64,000 nt of DNA from a bacterium (GTDB lineage: Bacteria > Patescibacteriota > Microgenomatia > UBA1406 > GWC2-37-13): contig JAKQDR010000165.1 in the NCBI GenBank assembly GCA_029573715.1, positions 88,766 through 152,765 of the forward strand, read 5' to 3'. Under the pieces are notes generated by a model. The model saw nothing but the letters and a program-made list of their open reading frames with translations. It was not told the origin of the DNA and ran no database searches. Positions 25,572 through 34,362 of the stretch are shown one piece after another (the first letter of the stretch is position 1; each line of letters begins with the position of its first letter). A program made the translations under genes and the position numbers.

Positions 25572-26291
25572 TCACTTACTCAAATACCCCATGGGGATCA
25601 CAAGCAGTCGCGTTGGTGTGACGGCGCTCACCGGCGTACGAAGTGAGCTGACTGCATACACCACATGCACCGTGTCACCTTCTTTGATGCGAGAAAATAT
25701 GCTCGCCTCAAGAGTGCCTGACGCATTTAGAAGCTCTTGTGTGGTAGACCGTGCAACCGATACAGTGAGAATATCTTTATCAAACGTCTCGAGTCGTAGT
25801 GTGAGATTGGTGGCGTCCAGTTCTGTTACGCGGCCAGCCTTAGAATCAAAATGCTCATCAATATAAATTTCATTGGCGGTGAATGACCCATCGGTGCGCA
25901 AACCAGTCACCAACACATACGCACCAAGCACCATGTCTTTTGGTTCTATTTCCTCTTTGGCTGCCCCCACTACACGAAAGTATTTTGTGAGCGCCTCGTC
26001 AAGCTCTACTTTTTGCACCACACCGGCTATAGTGTCAATTTCCAAATAATTCGGCTCAATGACACGCACCTCACCGGCCACCACTTGTTCATCTTTTTTG
26101 CGAAGTTCCGCCACGACACTCGCCAGTTTATCTCGAAGCATTCGCAGGCTATCCGGGTCTTCCAACTCGGTGGCTTGCATTGGTGCAGAAGATGTTGCAG
26201 GGACATCTTGGGCGTGCACCATAACCGTAAATGAGGCAAGTGCTAATACGGTCAAAGACAGTAATAAAAATAGTGCGATGCGTATATTCAT
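25572..26291 (-). CDS. Secreted or membrane-anchored hypothetical protein
   Basis: A 239-residue protein with an N-terminal signal peptide or anchor (about 4-26, ending near VHAQ) and then a mostly beta-rich extracytoplasmic part. A coiled-coil-like stretch lies at about 46-65, followed by two related beta segments around GEVRVIEPNYLEIDT and GRVTELDATNLTLRL. These suggest a duplicated small beta domain like those of DUF5666-type proteins; that assignment is tentative. The start overlaps the stop of the preceding gene by 4 nt (ATGA), so both are translated together. Confidence 0.7.
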   Translation of the reverse strand: MNIRIALFLLLSLTVLALASFTVMVHAQDVPATSSAPMQATELEDPDSLRMLRDKLASVVAELRKKDEQVVAGEVRVIEPNYLEIDTIAGVVQKVELDEALTKYFRVVGAAKEEIEPKDMVLGAYVLVTGLRTDGSFTANEIYIDEHFDSKAGRVTELDATNLTLRLETFDKDILTVSVARSTTQELLNASGTLEASIFSRIKEGDTVHVVYAVSSLRTPVSAVTPTRLLVIPMGYLSK

Positions 26292-26728
26292 GGATCAAGA
26301 CGATAAATGTACAACTTCTTCTGCACAGGCACCACCGATCCTTCATGATATGCAGATACGGTGATGGCATTCTCACCTAACACGAGAGGAAAATCTATAG
26401 AAAAGGAATCCTGCTCAGTCGTTAGCACCTGATTTTTTGCAGCCGACTGCACAATAATAAGCGTTTTGGCACCTGCGTTTCCACGTATGGCCACAGTCTT
26501 GCCTTCTGCGGTGGTGCCCGATTGGGGCGCCGTAATTTCAAGTGATCTCAATACAGTCACTGTGGGCGGCACCACAGACGGCACAAGAACTGAAGCAACT
26601 GTAGCATCAGGTTGTGTCTGAGTATTTTGTTCCTTCTGGGTTTGCACTGTGTAAAAAACAACAGCAAATGCAACAGCAACTCCAAGCACTAATCCCAACA
26701 CAATAGCGATGATAGATTCTTTTGTCAT
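26288..26728 (-). CDS. Membrane-anchored hypothetical protein with Ig-like domain
   Basis: A 146-residue protein with one N-terminal membrane segment (about 6-28), a Gln/Thr-rich linker and a beta-rich domain of ~80 residues (LEITAPQSGTTAEGKTVAIR onward) that looks like a bacterial Ig-like or Glucodextran-type domain. It is predicted to sit outside the membrane. A TATAAT at 26745-26750 (minus strand) precedes the ATG at 26728 by about 16 nt. It is translationally coupled to the next gene and divergent from alaS. Confidence 0.65.
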   Translation of the reverse strand: MTKESIIAIVLGLVLGVAVAFAVVFYTVQTQKEQNTQTQPDATVASVLVPSVVPPTVTVLRSLEITAPQSGTTAEGKTVAIRGNAGAKTLIIVQSAAKNQVLTTEQDSFSIDFPLVLGENAITVSAYHEGSVVPVQKKLYIYRLDP

Positions 26729-26784
26729 AGAGATGTCAACTTTGATTATACCACTTGGCCGGATTGATGATGGGTTGCATCTTG

Positions 26785-26790
26785 TATAAT
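26785..26790 (+). promoter_or_regulatory. -10 box of alaS
   Basis: TATAAT at 26785-26790 predicts a start near 26797, directly before ATG 26798. An in-frame ATG at 26789 overlaps the box itself and is therefore rejected as the start. Confidence 0.7.
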
Positions 26791-26797
26791 GTCTGCC

Positions 26798-28729
26798 ATG
26801 CTGACACATCTTGACGTTCGGAAGCGATTTGCCCAATTTTGGGAGACACATGGCCACAAAGAAGTTCCCCCCATTCCTCTTGTGCCTCAAAACGATCCTA
26901 CCACTCTTTTCACCGGCTCAGGCATGCAGCAGTTGGTTCCAAATTTACTCGGTGAGCCACATCCGCTTGGTACACGGCTCTATAATGTACAGCGCTGTAT
27001 ACGCGCCCAAGATATCGATGAAGTAGGCGACAACCGCCATGTTACCTTTTTTGAGATGATGGGAAATTGGAGTCTCGGTGATTATTTCAAAAAAGAACAA
27101 ATTGATTGGCTCACCACATTCTTAACTCAAAAACTGGGCCTCAACTCTACCCGCCTCTACGCAACAATATTTAAAGGATATACGCATGTACCGCAAGATA
27201 CCGAAGCAGAAGCAATTTGGAAAGAACAATTTAACAACCTGCTCACAAAAGATTTTTATGTTATTGGAGTCAAAGAAGTCACCGTCAATACATCTCCTGA
27301 AAGCGGAATCAAAGAGAGCGACCGCATTTTTTATTACGATGTTTCAAAAAATTGGTGGTCGCGCGCAGGCGCCCCCGACACGATGCCCATGGGTGAAGTA
27401 GGTGGTCCTAGTTCTGAAGTATTTGTAGATTTTGACCCTCAGGGGGCGTTGGGCATTCATGCACAATCACGCTTTGCACAGAGCCCCTGTCATCCTAACT
27501 GTGATTGCGGACGATTTATTGAAATAGGAAATAGCGTGTTCATGGAATATGTAAAAGCTGAAGATGGATTTTTCCAACCATTACCCAAGACGAATGTGGA
27601 TTTCGGCGGAGGGCTCGAGCGGATTCTTATGGCAATACAACAAAAACAGGATGTATTTGAGACAGATCTGTTTTGGCCCATCGTGCAAACCATATCCTCC
27701 GACTATTCCCACCATGACGATGAGAGGAAGAAGCACACCCGCATCATAGCAGATCATATGCGCACCGTGACACATCTGGCAGCAGATGGCATCATCCCTG
27801 GCCCTAAAGAACAAGGATATCTTATGCGCACACTTATCCGAAGAGCTGTCCGCGCGAGTCACAATCTCCACATGGATGTTACCCAGCTAGATGAAGCCGT
27901 GCGGGCTACACAAAAGATTTATGCCCCCGTCTATGAACATGTCGGAGCTCCCCGTATACCAGAAATTGTTATGGACGAGATTCGAAAATATCAAAACACG
28001 CTTATTTCTGGCAGAAAAATCATCGCGTCATTTATCAAAAAGAAATCGCATATCACCGGTGCTGACGTATTTAACTTGTATCAATCAATTGGCGTGCCAG
28101 AGGGTGAAGTGGCCGATATCGCACGAAGTCTTGGTGCGACGGTCGACATGATTGGATTTGAAGAGGCTAAGCGCGCTCATGCTTCATCTTCAAAAGCCGG
28201 CAGTGAACAAAAATTCAAAGGTGGTCTTGCCGACCAAAGCGAGCAAGTCGTGAAATATCATACCGCAACTCACCTTCTTCACCAGGCGCTTGGTGATGTG
28301 CTTGGTGCATCAGTAAGACAAGAAGGCTCCAACATCACCGGAGAACGCCTACGGTTTGATTTCTATTGTGCACACAAACCTACTCCGGAGGAGCTTGTGC
28401 AAGTAGCTAATGTAATCAATCAGAAAATCAATGATGCGCTTGCTGTGCGTCAAATAATTTTGCCTAAAGAAGAGGCTCAGCGTATAGGTGCCAAGTCATT
28501 TTTTAAAGAGAAGTATCCTGATATGGTAAAAGTGTTTATGATCGGAGCATCCGATGAAACGCTTCAGATGCTCTCAAGCAAGCCAATCATTACTCCTCGT
28601 GCGCCATTTGCTTATTCTATCGAATTTTGCGGTGGGCCACATGTTTCAAACACAAAAGATATAGGGAAATTGGATCTTTATAAGTTTGAAAAAATCGGCA
28701 CAGACCTCTATCGCATATATGGCAAATAA
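26798..28729 (+). CDS. alaS: Alanyl-tRNA synthetase, short form
   Basis: AlaRS charges tRNA-Ala. The 643-residue protein starts MLTHLDVRKRFAQFW and contains the class II catalytic core (FTGSGMQQLVPNL, FFEMMGNWSLGDYF, VDFGGGLERI) and the editing domain with HTATHLLHQAL and CGGPHVSNT zinc ligands. It stops shortly after the editing domain, so the C-terminal DHHA1/C-Ala region of ordinary ~870-residue enzymes is missing. The stop overlaps the next gene, which encodes a tRNA-binding OB fold; that protein might replace the missing tRNA contact in trans (inference). Confidence 0.95.
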   Translation: MLTHLDVRKRFAQFWETHGHKEVPPIPLVPQNDPTTLFTGSGMQQLVPNLLGEPHPLGTRLYNVQRCIRAQDIDEVGDNRHVTFFEMMGNWSLGDYFKKEQIDWLTTFLTQKLGLNSTRLYATIFKGYTHVPQDTEAEAIWKEQFNNLLTKDFYVIGVKEVTVNTSPESGIKESDRIFYYDVSKNWWSRAGAPDTMPMGEVGGPSSEVFVDFDPQGALGIHAQSRFAQSPCHPNCDCGRFIEIGNSVFMEYVKAEDGFFQPLPKTNVDFGGGLERILMAIQQKQDVFETDLFWPIVQTISSDYSHHDDERKKHTRIIADHMRTVTHLAADGIIPGPKEQGYLMRTLIRRAVRASHNLHMDVTQLDEAVRATQKIYAPVYEHVGAPRIPEIVMDEIRKYQNTLISGRKIIASFIKKKSHITGADVFNLYQSIGVPEGEVADIARSLGATVDMIGFEEAKRAHASSSKAGSEQKFKGGLADQSEQVVKYHTATHLLHQALGDVLGASVRQEGSNITGERLRFDFYCAHKPTPEELVQVANVINQKINDALAVRQIILPKEEAQRIGAKSFFKEKYPDMVKVFMIGASDETLQMLSSKPIITPRAPFAYSIEFCGGPHVSNTKDIGKLDLYKFEKIGTDLYRIYGK

Positions 28730-29069
28730 ACCTCATATCTCTATCGAAGAATTCGCAAAACTTGATATGCGGGTTGGGCTTGTTGTAGATGCGTGCCCTG
28801 TGCCCGACTCCAAAAAACTTATCAAGCTCAGCGTGGATTTGGGTTCCGATTATGAACAGGTGACCATACTCACGGGACTTCTTGTCTTCTACCCTGACCC
28901 AACCGTTTTTATCGGGAAAAAATATGTGTTTCTTCCCAATCTTGCACCCCGTATGATGGCAGGCATTGAGAGCCAGGGAATGTTTTTCGCAATAGACAGT
29001 GGAACGGGTGACCCTCCTGCACCGCTTGAGGTAGCCACGCATATCCCCGTCGGCGCTGTAGTGGGATAA
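28719..29069 (+). CDS. tRNA-binding domain protein (Trbp111/CsaA/MetG C-terminal type)
   Basis: A 116-residue OB-fold protein that binds the outer corner of tRNA. Matching features are SIEEFAKLDMRVGLVVDACP, SKKLIKLSVDLGSD, and a C-terminal half with NLAPRMMAGIESQGMFFA. This domain occurs as the C-terminal extension of MetRS, in PheRS beta and as stand-alone Trbp111. The start ATG lies inside the end of alaS (11-nt overlap), so the two are coupled. No catalytic domain is attached. Confidence 0.85.
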   Translation: MANKPHISIEEFAKLDMRVGLVVDACPVPDSKKLIKLSVDLGSDYEQVTILTGLLVFYPDPTVFIGKKYVFLPNLAPRMMAGIESQGMFFAIDSGTGDPPAPLEVATHIPVGAVVG

Positions 29070-29119
29070 ATCAATCCACATCACCACACGCGTATGTGGT
29101 TGCATATTAAAAATCAACC

Positions 29120-29128
29120 TGCTAGTAT
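29120..29128 (+). promoter_or_regulatory. Extended -10 of the DsbA-like gene
   Basis: TGC-TAGTAT (29120-29128) predicts a start near 29135, 2 nt before ATG 29137. Confidence 0.55.
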
Positions 29129-29136
29129 GACCGCCT

Positions 29137-29943
29137 ATGTCACATGATACTCATCACCCCAAACCAAAGTTAGGACCGCTTTCTCCGGCCGTTATGCTCG
29201 GAGTACTTTTGGCCGCACTTGCGGTCTATTTAGTATTTAAGACTCAAACGCTTGAACAGCGGGTCCAAAAAATTGAAGACACCGTATCGGGTGTCGCACA
29301 ACAGCCAGAACCCGAACAACCGGTTGATCTTAATGATGTTAAGGCGCAATTTGCCAAGGAAGGGAATATGGTGTTTGGCGATCCAAAATCAAAAGCGTTG
29401 GTTGTTGAATTTAGTGATCCAAGTTGTCCGTTCTGTCATGCCGCAGCTTACGGAGCAGATGAGATATTTCAAGGCAGATTTAAGACGGTTGCAGAAGGTG
29501 GCCAATACAGACCACCCGTGCAAGAGTTGCGTGCGCTTGCTGAGGCGGGAAAGATCGGATACGTTACGCTTTATGCAAACGGGCATGGCAATGGGGAGCT
29601 TTCAACCCAAGCACTCTACTGCGCATATGAGCAAGATGCATTTTGGCAAGCACACGACTTGCTCTACAGCAAAGCGGGATATGATCTCATTAACGATGTA
29701 GTCAAAAATGATACTGCCAAAATTCCTGAACTCGTTGATTTCTTATCCGGTGCCGTAAACGCCGGAGCACTGAGTACATGTCTGCAAAATGGCACCTATG
29801 CGGGTAGAATTGCAGAAGATATGCAATCTGCACAAACATTGGGATTCAGAGGCACACCCATGTTTATCGTCAATACTCAAAAATTTGCAGGTGCATATAG
29901 CTTTGCCGAAATGGAGCCTGCTATTAATGAGGCGCTCAAGTAA
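29137..29943 (+). CDS. DsbA-like thiol:disulfide oxidoreductase, membrane-anchored
   Basis: A 268-residue protein with a short cytoplasmic start, one membrane segment (about 15-35), a coiled linker, and an extracytoplasmic thioredoxin-fold domain of DsbA/Thioredoxin_4 type. The redox centre is SCPFCH and the cis-proline loop is RGTPMFIV near the end. An Asp/His-rich N-terminus (MSHDTHHPK) precedes the membrane span. It likely oxidises or isomerises cysteines in secreted proteins. It is followed by a bidirectional terminator. Confidence 0.88.
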   Translation: MSHDTHHPKPKLGPLSPAVMLGVLLAALAVYLVFKTQTLEQRVQKIEDTVSGVAQQPEPEQPVDLNDVKAQFAKEGNMVFGDPKSKALVVEFSDPSCPFCHAAAYGADEIFQGRFKTVAEGGQYRPPVQELRALAEAGKIGYVTLYANGHGNGELSTQALYCAYEQDAFWQAHDLLYSKAGYDLINDVVKNDTAKIPELVDFLSGAVNAGALSTCLQNGTYAGRIAEDMQSAQTLGFRGTPMFIVNTQKFAGAYSFAEMEPAINEALK

Positions 29944-29960
29944 TACTTCTTTTGAATATC

Positions 29961-29989
29961 AAAAACCCCCAGCATAGTCTGGGGGTTTT
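29961..29989. terminator. Bidirectional terminator
   Basis: AACCCCCAG (29964-29972), 6-nt loop, CTGGGGGTT (29979-29987), with A-runs on one side and T-runs on the other. It separates the converging dsbA-like and transglutaminase-like genes; the stop codon of the latter starts at its edge. Confidence 0.85.
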
Positions 29990-30897
29990 CATAACAAGCC
30001 ACCTGCCAAAAGTCGAAAATCCTTCTTGTTGTTCCACATCGTCTGTAATGACTCAAAGTTCTCATCAACATTAGTCATGAGTAATGCTAGATTATCAATT
30101 TCCTTCAGCTGAGCGTTGGTAAGATGAGGGAAATTACGTATGTGTGCAATACTTGCAACATGCCAATAAATCACCTCATTATTCATAAGACAGTGCAAGT
30201 CATAAAAAAGCTCCCATGCAATAGCCTGTAAACCGCTATGACCCCCCGCATTGTAGAAATGATCTCCATTTATTCTACCTTTACGCACATCTAGCCACGC
30301 ATCTGCCGGGAAATCAAAAACATCGCGCGGCATATCATAAGCATCAAAAGTTAAATTGGGCTCGAGGCTTCCATCTACATCCAAAAGTACCCAGCGGTTT
30401 TCACTTGTGCTCCAATACTCCACAATCCAGTGATCTACACTGGTATTTTGAGGAAGATTCTCAACGTCAAAATAAGGGGCGAACCCCGAGCGAACACGGG
30501 CTGGAATGGATTTGCTTTTTAAAATTGAGGCCGTAAGAAGCGACACGAACCGACACGTCACCACCAGTCGATTTTCCTCTGCTCTGTCAATAACAAAACC
30601 TCGTGCGTCACGCCTAAATAGCTCCGCGATCATCGCGGAAACGGTTGGGAATACATCATCCTCTCGCTGTCGATACCAAGGGACTTTTGTCATATCACCA
30701 TAGCGAAGATCTGAGTTTGATCCGGTATTACCATTTACAAACACCATGCTATGAATGGTTTGTGCTCTCACCAGTTTGCCGAATTCGCGCACGTCGTCGG
30801 GCACTTGGAGCCGAAGATGCTCGGCGTATGCCCCCGGATGAGTGTAAGCGCTATATTGCAGGTAATGAATTAGCAAGCGATTTTGCATAAGGCGCAT
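29989..30897 (-). CDS. Transglutaminase-like cysteine peptidase-fold protein
   Basis: A 302-residue soluble protein with the transglutaminase-like core: the nucleophile Cys in RLVVTCRFVSLLTASILKS, a His in DHWIVEYW about 50 residues later and an Asp in WVLLDVDGS. In this superfamily the triad hydrolyses peptides or forms isopeptide bonds; the substrate is unknown. The long C-terminal part (NEVIYWHVASIAHIRNF) is not recognised. There is no signal peptide. A second in-frame ATG at 30888 fits a TAGTTA -10 better than the first. Confidence 0.7.
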   Translation of the reverse strand: MRLMQNRLLIHYLQYSAYTHPGAYAEHLRLQVPDDVREFGKLVRAQTIHSMVFVNGNTGSNSDLRYGDMTKVPWYRQREDDVFPTVSAMIAELFRRDARGFVIDRAEENRLVVTCRFVSLLTASILKSKSIPARVRSGFAPYFDVENLPQNTSVDHWIVEYWSTSENRWVLLDVDGSLEPNLTFDAYDMPRDVFDFPADAWLDVRKGRINGDHFYNAGGHSGLQAIAWELFYDLHCLMNNEVIYWHVASIAHIRNFPHLTNAQLKEIDNLALLMTNVDENFESLQTMWNNKKDFRLLAGGLL

Positions 30898-30937
30898 AAC
30901 TACTGACCCCCCGGCCTCCCCCGCCTGACGGGCAAGT

Positions 30938-30959
30938 CCCGATGCATAATCGCATCGGG
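30938..30959. terminator. Hairpin downstream of tRNA-Glu
   Basis: A perfect 8-bp stem CCCGATGC/GCATCGGG (30938-30945, 30952-30959) with a 6-nt loop lies 8 bp past the 3' end of the minus-strand tRNA. It may be a transcript end or processing signal; no strong T-run follows. Confidence 0.4.
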
Positions 30960-30967
30960 GGAATCGG

Positions 30968-31040
30968 TGATCCCACGGGAATTCGAATCCCGGTTTGCAG
31001 GATGAGAACCTGCCGTCCTAGGCCTCTAGACGATGGGACC
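30968..31040 (-). tRNA. tRNA-Glu (anticodon CTC)
   Basis: A complete 73-nt cloverleaf on the minus strand: acceptor GGTCCCA/TGGGATC, D-arm with TCTAGAGGCCTAGGAC as in other tRNA-Glu genes, anticodon stem GCAGG/CCTGC with loop TTCTCAT (anticodon CTC, decoding GAG), and T-arm CGGGATTCGAATTCCCG. The discriminator base is A. The chromosome continues CCG, so the full CCA is not encoded and must be added. Confidence 0.93.
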
Positions 31041-31145
31041 TTAGCTTTAATTTAAAAAAGTACGAGTCAAAACAATAATCATCATGTTTATCTCCATTGT
31101 TGCCAAATGAGAATAATCAATTACAATGATTAGGTTGACCTATTT

Positions 31146-31151
31146 TATCAT
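31146..31151 (+). promoter_or_regulatory. -10 box of greA
   Basis: TATCAT (31146-31151) places the start exactly at the A of ATG 31158, giving a fully leaderless message. Confidence 0.5.
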
Positions 31152-31157
31152 ACGACT

Positions 31158-31634
31158 ATGACGAAAAAGATTCATTTCACCAAGTCAGGACATAAAAAAA
31201 TTGTCGAGGAGCTTGACCATCTGAAAACTCACAAGCACCCAAGCGCCAAAGACAGACTTGCAAAAGCACGCTCGATGGGAGATTTGCGTGAAAACAGCGA
31301 ATATCATGCAGCAAAAGAAGATTTGGGAGTGATAGTAGGGCGCATATCGGAGCTTGAAGAAATGCTTCGCTGGGCCGAAGTGGTTGATGATGCAGTAGAA
31401 AAAATCGAGACAGACTTAGTACGCCTCGGATGCAAAGTGGTACTTGAGAAAAATGGCGCTAGAGAAGAGTATCATGTGGTAGGCGACTACGAAGCAGATC
31501 CTGTGCTTAAAAAAATATCTCACTCCTCCCCCATTGGCCAGGCACTTTTGGGCAAGAGAAAAGGAGAAGTTGTTGAAGTTGTTATTCCCTCGGGCAAACA
31601 TACCTACACTATTGTGGATGTACAAGTAGTTTAA
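31158..31634 (+). CDS. greA: Transcription elongation factor GreA
   Basis: GreA rescues backtracked RNA polymerase by stimulating transcript cleavage. The 158-residue protein is of normal length, with the N-terminal coiled coil carrying the acidic tip (MGDLRENSEYHAAKEDLG, about 40-57) and the FKBP-like C-terminal domain with SPIGQALLGKRKGEVVEV. It is preceded by a box that would start transcription at the ATG itself. Its last 4 nt overlap the converging next gene. Confidence 0.95.
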   Translation: MTKKIHFTKSGHKKIVEELDHLKTHKHPSAKDRLAKARSMGDLRENSEYHAAKEDLGVIVGRISELEEMLRWAEVVDDAVEKIETDLVRLGCKVVLEKNGAREEYHVVGDYEADPVLKKISHSSPIGQALLGKRKGEVVEVVIPSGKHTYTIVDVQVV

Positions 31635-32038
31635 TCACTCGGATGTGCCCGTCGAGCTGCCCTAAGAGCTTCTGCCATAGCTTTATGCCTTTTGCTCTGC
31701 ATTTCTTGCGAGGTTAAACTTGATACGGACATAACTTGTGTTAGCCCAAACGTTTGTGCAAATTTTGCTGAAATACCATTATCCCACGCGAAAGGATTGT
31801 CTGCAGATACAGAGCCCATTTCGTAATCATATTTGAGCACTCTATCTGAACCGATTCTGAAGAATCCTCCGGCAAGAACATGAGTAGAACTTGTACACAT
31901 ATCACTATGATTCCGATGAGGATTAGGTGATGTTACCAAACTTCCGTCGTACAAATATATCCAAGGATATGTAGTATCATGACGGTACACTTCTCTTCCC
32001 AAAACAATAGGTTTGAATTCACGTTCACTTGCGTTCAT
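31631..32038 (-). CDS. Hypothetical protein, 135 aa
   Basis: A soluble protein that I do not recognise. It is rich in aromatic and polar residues in the first half (HDTTYPWIYLYDGSLVTSP) and ends in a basic helix with repeated Ala, Lys and Arg (AMAEALRAARRAHPSD). No membrane segment, signal peptide or clear motif is visible. Reality is supported by TAAAAT at 32045-32050 (minus strand), which would start transcription on the A of the ATG. It is divergent from lysS and overlaps the greA end by 4 nt. Confidence 0.6.
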   Translation of the reverse strand: MNASEREFKPIVLGREVYRHDTTYPWIYLYDGSLVTSPNPHRNHSDMCTSSTHVLAGGFFRIGSDRVLKYDYEMGSVSADNPFAWDNGISAKFAQTFGLTQVMSVSSLTSQEMQSKRHKAMAEALRAARRAHPSD

Positions 32039-32044
32039 ATTCGT

Positions 32045-32050
32045 ATTTTA
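32045..32050 (-). promoter_or_regulatory. -10 box of the 135-aa gene
   Basis: Minus-strand TAAAAT with 6 nt to the ATG at 32038, giving a leaderless transcript. Confidence 0.5.
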
Positions 32051-32084
32051 GTACATATTGTCAACAAATTAATTCAATTCTTCG

Positions 32085-32090
32085 TATAAT
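32085..32090 (+). promoter_or_regulatory. -10 box of lysS
   Basis: TATAAT at 32085-32090 predicts a start near 32097, directly before ATG 32098. Confidence 0.65.
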
Positions 32091-32097
32091 GCTTAGC

Positions 32098-34347
32098 ATG
32101 TCAATCTCTCCAATTTCAGATGATTTGGTTGGTCAACGCCAAAAGCGCATTGATATTGTTCATGAATTGAGAAAAAAAGGGATTGACCCGTATCCTGCAT
32201 ACTCTCAAAAAGATGTCGTCAACCAAGCGCTTCTGTCTGCATTTGATACATATGTTGGCAAGTGGCTGCATGTCACTGGGCGTATCATGAGCATTCGCAA
32301 GCATGGAAAAATTCTCTTCTACGACTTGCAAGATGAAAGTGGCACTGTACAGGTATGCATAAAGCAAGATGAATATGACCCATCAACACACCCAGACGTC
32401 TCATCACTGCATGCGCTTAGCTGGGATGATCTCGGATATCTTGATAAGGGGGATTTCGCTCAAGTGTATGGCGCGGTAGGTAAAACACAGTCTGGCCAAA
32501 TCACTATCTTTGCGCATGGTGTCTACATACTCACTAAATCAATCCGCCCGCTTCCCAACACCCTTGATGAAAAAGAACTAAAATTCCGCAGACGATACGT
32601 TGATCTGACGCTACACCCCTCACAAAAAGAACGATTCTTGCGTAAAGCAAAATTTTGGCTAGTATCTCGTGATTTTTTGACGACTCGTGGATTTATAGAG
32701 GTTGAAACACCGGTTCTGGAGCATGTGACGGGAGGCGCTGATGCACGGCCATTTGTCACCCATCACAATGAGCTTGATCAAAACTTCTACCTTCGCATAT
32801 CTACAGAACTCTATCAAAAAAGACTCGTTGGGGCGGGATTTGAGAAAATCTTCACATTCGGCCCCAATTTTCGAAACGAAGGACTATCAGATGAACATCT
32901 GCAGGAATATTATCAAATAGAGTGGTACTGGGCATACGCCAACTACCAAGACAACATGAAGCTTACCCAAGAAATGTTTCGTCGTGTTGCTCAAGAAGTA
33001 TATGGGAGAACTGAGTTTTCTTCACGCGGGCACACATTTGATTTGGCCGACGAGTGGGAAACGGTTGACTACGCAAAAATAATCAAAGAGCGTTTTGATG
33101 TGGATATTTTTACAACGCCTGATGCGCAAATGCAACGCATACTACAAGAAAGTGGCGTGGAGCTTGCGGGCACCGTCAATAGAAATCGACTGATCGACAA
33201 TCTTTGGAAATTAATCCGAAAAACCATCGCCGGTCCGGCATTTCTTATTAATGAACCCGCATTTCTATCTCCCCTATCCAAATCCTGCACAAGTGATGCG
33301 CGCCTCACCGAGCGCTATCATGTCATTATTGGAGGAAGCGAGCTCGCCAACGGCTACAGCGAAATAAATGACCCAGCAGAGCAACTTAATCGATTCCTTG
33401 ATCAGCAAAAATTGAGAGATCAGGGTGATGATGAAGCGCAAATGCTTGATATTGATTATGTCGAGATGCTTGAGTATGGGATGCCCCCAACCTCTGGGCA
33501 TGGTCATAGCGAACGACTATTTTGGTTTCTTGAGGATTGCACCGGTCGTGAAGGCACTCTGTTCCCGCTTCTTCGCCGAGAAATAGAACAAAACACGTAT
33601 AAAATCTATCCGTTTCTCAAACCTCCCGAAAAGCGCGTCTTTAAAGATTTAACCGATACGAATTTGTTCTCGATATCCACCCAAGTGAAAGAAAAGTGGC
33701 CAAGCATGCACATCGGCTTCGCCATCATACGAGGTGTATCGATATATAAAAAGAATGACGAACTGGAGAAAGAAAAAGGAAAGATTCTAGATTCGATGTC
33801 AGGGCTCAGTATTGAAGCTATTAATGCATTTCCTGAGGTGCAAAGCTATCGCAAAATGTATAAAGAAATGGGAGTTGATTGGCACTCTCGCAGACCATCT
33901 CCCGAAGCACTTTTAAGAAGGATTGCGCAAAAGAAGGGGCTCTACTGCGTCAACACATGTGTGGATGCCTATAACCTCGTTGTAATGAAACACCGTGTGT
34001 CATCTGGTGCTTTTGATTTAGATAAGTTACAGTTTCCAATCGTTCTTCAATTTGGTAGCGAAGGTGACACAATTGAGCTGCTTGGTGACATCAAACCAAC
34101 TTTGCTCACATCGCAGGAAGTCTCGTATTTTGACACAAAAGGCCCTTTTAATCTCGATTTCAATTATCGCGACGCACAACGCACCGCCGTGAGCGAAAAC
34201 ACAAAAAATCTTGTCATAAATATCGATGGTGTGCACAGCATCACACGGGAGCAAGTCGAAAAGACACTCAAAGAAACGATTGAGATTATTCAAAAATATT
34301 GTGGGGGAGCAGTGCAAGTTGCGGGCATTGTGAGCGCTTCACCATAA
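32098..34347 (+). CDS. lysS: Lysyl-tRNA synthetase fused to a C-terminal B3/B4 domain
   Basis: Class II LysRS activates lysine and loads tRNA-Lys. The 749-residue protein has the anticodon-binding OB fold (about 50-150, VTGRIMSIRKHGKILFYDLQ), the catalytic domain (about 165-500) with FRNEGLSDEHLQEYYQIEW and motif 3 as GHGHSERLFWFLE. From about 520 to the end there is an extra ~230-residue domain (LEKEKGKILDSMSGLSIEAI, SSGAFDLDKLQFPIVLQFG, LLTSQEVSYFDTKGPFNLDF) of the B3/B4 type. That domain is known as the editing region of PheRS beta and as stand-alone proteins. Typical LysRS ends near 500 residues. No stop or frameshift separates the parts. Confidence 0.92.
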   Translation: MSISPISDDLVGQRQKRIDIVHELRKKGIDPYPAYSQKDVVNQALLSAFDTYVGKWLHVTGRIMSIRKHGKILFYDLQDESGTVQVCIKQDEYDPSTHPDVSSLHALSWDDLGYLDKGDFAQVYGAVGKTQSGQITIFAHGVYILTKSIRPLPNTLDEKELKFRRRYVDLTLHPSQKERFLRKAKFWLVSRDFLTTRGFIEVETPVLEHVTGGADARPFVTHHNELDQNFYLRISTELYQKRLVGAGFEKIFTFGPNFRNEGLSDEHLQEYYQIEWYWAYANYQDNMKLTQEMFRRVAQEVYGRTEFSSRGHTFDLADEWETVDYAKIIKERFDVDIFTTPDAQMQRILQESGVELAGTVNRNRLIDNLWKLIRKTIAGPAFLINEPAFLSPLSKSCTSDARLTERYHVIIGGSELANGYSEINDPAEQLNRFLDQQKLRDQGDDEAQMLDIDYVEMLEYGMPPTSGHGHSERLFWFLEDCTGREGTLFPLLRREIEQNTYKIYPFLKPPEKRVFKDLTDTNLFSISTQVKEKWPSMHIGFAIIRGVSIYKKNDELEKEKGKILDSMSGLSIEAINAFPEVQSYRKMYKEMGVDWHSRRPSPEALLRRIAQKKGLYCVNTCVDAYNLVVMKHRVSSGAFDLDKLQFPIVLQFGSEGDTIELLGDIKPTLLTSQEVSYFDTKGPFNLDFNYRDAQRTAVSENTKNLVINIDGVHSITREQVEKTLKETIEIIQKYCGGAVQVAGIVSASP

Positions 34348-34362
34348 AATTCACATGTAATT

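Noticed and set aside
26789-26797. Earlier ATG of alaS
   Set aside because: It overlaps the TATAAT box and would lie upstream of the predicted transcription start.
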